Assembly (NCBI GenBank): GCA_000720805.1
Contig: JODI01000180.1
Location: 1-5,402 of the forward strand
Direction: 5' to 3'
DNA length: 5,402 nt
From: Streptomyces violaceoruber
GTDB lineage: Bacteria > Actinomycetota > Actinomycetes > Streptomycetales > Streptomycetaceae
This document shows, in pieces, positions 5,221 to 5,402 of the stretch. Positions within the stretch are counted from its first letter, which is position 1. Each line of letters opens with the position of its first letter. The notes below the pieces were generated by a model, which did no database searches, was not told the origin of the DNA, and worked only from the letters and a program-made list of their open reading frames with translations. A program made the position numbers and the translations under genes.

Positions 5221-5318
5221 AGGACCCTTCTGATGGATCTCCGTGGGAGAAGGAGCGGCGTGCGGTGAGCGTGCGTGCCGGGCGTCGCGACGCCGCGGAG
5301 ATCCATCAGAAGGGCCCT
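5221..5318. repeat. Long inverted repeat, possible bidirectional terminator or miniature element
   Basis: CCCTTCTGATGGATCTCCG at 5225-5243 pairs perfectly with its reverse complement at 5296-5314 (19 bp). Past one mismatch the stem gains three more pairs outward (5221-5223 with 5316-5318), and inward a G-U and two more pairs. The loop is about 46 bases. It starts four bases after the CDF stop, between the CDF gene and a transposase reading towards it, so it is well placed to stop transcription from both sides. No T-run follows. The 98-bp span with inverted ends could also be a small mobile element or part of the adjacent insertion sequence. Confidence 0.75.
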
Positions 5319-5402
5319 AGACGAGTAAGTCCGAAGGCTTGGTCAGTGGTCGTAGGCGGTCAGTGATCGGGTGATGGCTTGGCCCGTGTTGCGGTTGTGC
5401 CA
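5319..5402 (-). mobile_element. End of an insertion sequence entering from the right
   Basis: From about 5319 the sequence appears to belong to an insertion element, because a transposase C-terminus ends at 5343, pointing left. A CTAG tetranucleotide at 5317-5320 marks the junction with the foot of the inverted repeat; YTAR tetramers such as CTAG are a preferred target of some IS5-group elements. Only one end is in the window, so the terminal repeat and the exact boundary cannot be confirmed. Confidence 0.4.
5343..5402 (-). CDS. Transposase C-terminus, IS5-like, truncated at right edge
   Basis: The last 19 codons and TGA stop (5345-5343) of a gene entering from the right edge. The visible peptide begins WHNRNTG and ends ITRSLTAYDH. 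A WHN segment followed by a final RSL-AYDH is, as I recall, the usual ending of IS5-family DDE transposases in streptomycetes. Codon third positions are mostly G/C. Only this tail is present, so activity, the DDE residues and the subgroup cannot be judged, and the gene could be intact or a fragment beyond the window. Confidence 0.55.
   Translation of the reverse strand, partial: WHNRNTGQAITRSLTAYDH

Noticed and set aside
5233..5268. Short ATG frame MDLRGRRSGVR inside the inverted repeat as a leader peptide
   Set aside because: There is no ribosome binding site or downstream gene on this strand, and the mirrored arm creates an equivalent start on the other strand, so it follows from the palindrome.
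3657..5306. 549-codon open frame antisense to the arsR-type and CDF genes
   Set aside because: It is a by-product of high GC content: its sequence is low-complexity Arg/Gly/His/Val, and it lies opposite clear CDF motifs and crosses a well-defined divergent promoter.
1..5402. Defence, CRISPR or biosynthetic system spanning the window
   Set aside because: No CRISPR-type spaced repeats, nuclease, helicase, toxin-antitoxin or assembly-line domains were seen; the genes fall into separate small transcription units.

Overview
The window is very GC-rich, with G or C at nearly every third codon position, GTG starts, purine-rich Shine-Dalgarno sequences on some genes and apparently leaderless starts on others. 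This is typical of a high-GC actinomycete, most probably Streptomyces or a close relative. That assignment rests on composition, promoter types and protein style, not on a database match.

Layout. (1) 1-1780, minus strand: a compact operon read right to left. It holds a protein that looks like a remodelled, catalytically dead cysteinyl-tRNA synthetase/MshC relative (785-1780), then a SixA-type phosphohistidine phosphatase (246-788), then possibly a third, Arg/Asp-rich reading frame running off the left edge (1-249). Both junctions are 4-base GTGA stop/start overlaps. (2) 1781-1922: a divergent control region with a LexA-box-like palindrome and a strong match to a SigR (thiol-oxidative stress) promoter, GGGAAT-N18-GTT. 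(3) 1923-2330, plus: a small CoA-binding (YccU-type) protein with an excellent ribosome binding site. (4) 2434-3654, plus: a PobA-family flavin hydroxylase, probably leaderless, in which the Tyr and Ser that handle 4-hydroxybenzoate in PobA are replaced. (5) 3680-5216: a metal-homeostasis pair. An ArsR/SmtB repressor with KmtR-like candidate nickel/cobalt ligands (minus) is divergent from a His-rich cation diffusion facilitator (plus). Their predicted -10 boxes overlap on opposite strands and an inverted repeat sits in the shared promoter. (6) 5217-5402: a long inverted repeat, then the last 19 codons of a transposase (minus) entering from the right edge.

How the parts work together. The ArsR/CDF pair forms a self-contained sense-and-export unit: the repressor should lift off when metal rises, letting the exporter be made. 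The CoA-binding gene seems wired to thiol stress through SigR. The CysRS-like and SixA genes are translationally coupled, so probably made in fixed proportion, but no shared pathway can be read from sequence. I found no RNA genes, CRISPR arrays or multi-gene defence system. The best candidates for something undescribed are the dead CysRS-like protein coupled to SixA and the PobA relative with a changed active site.
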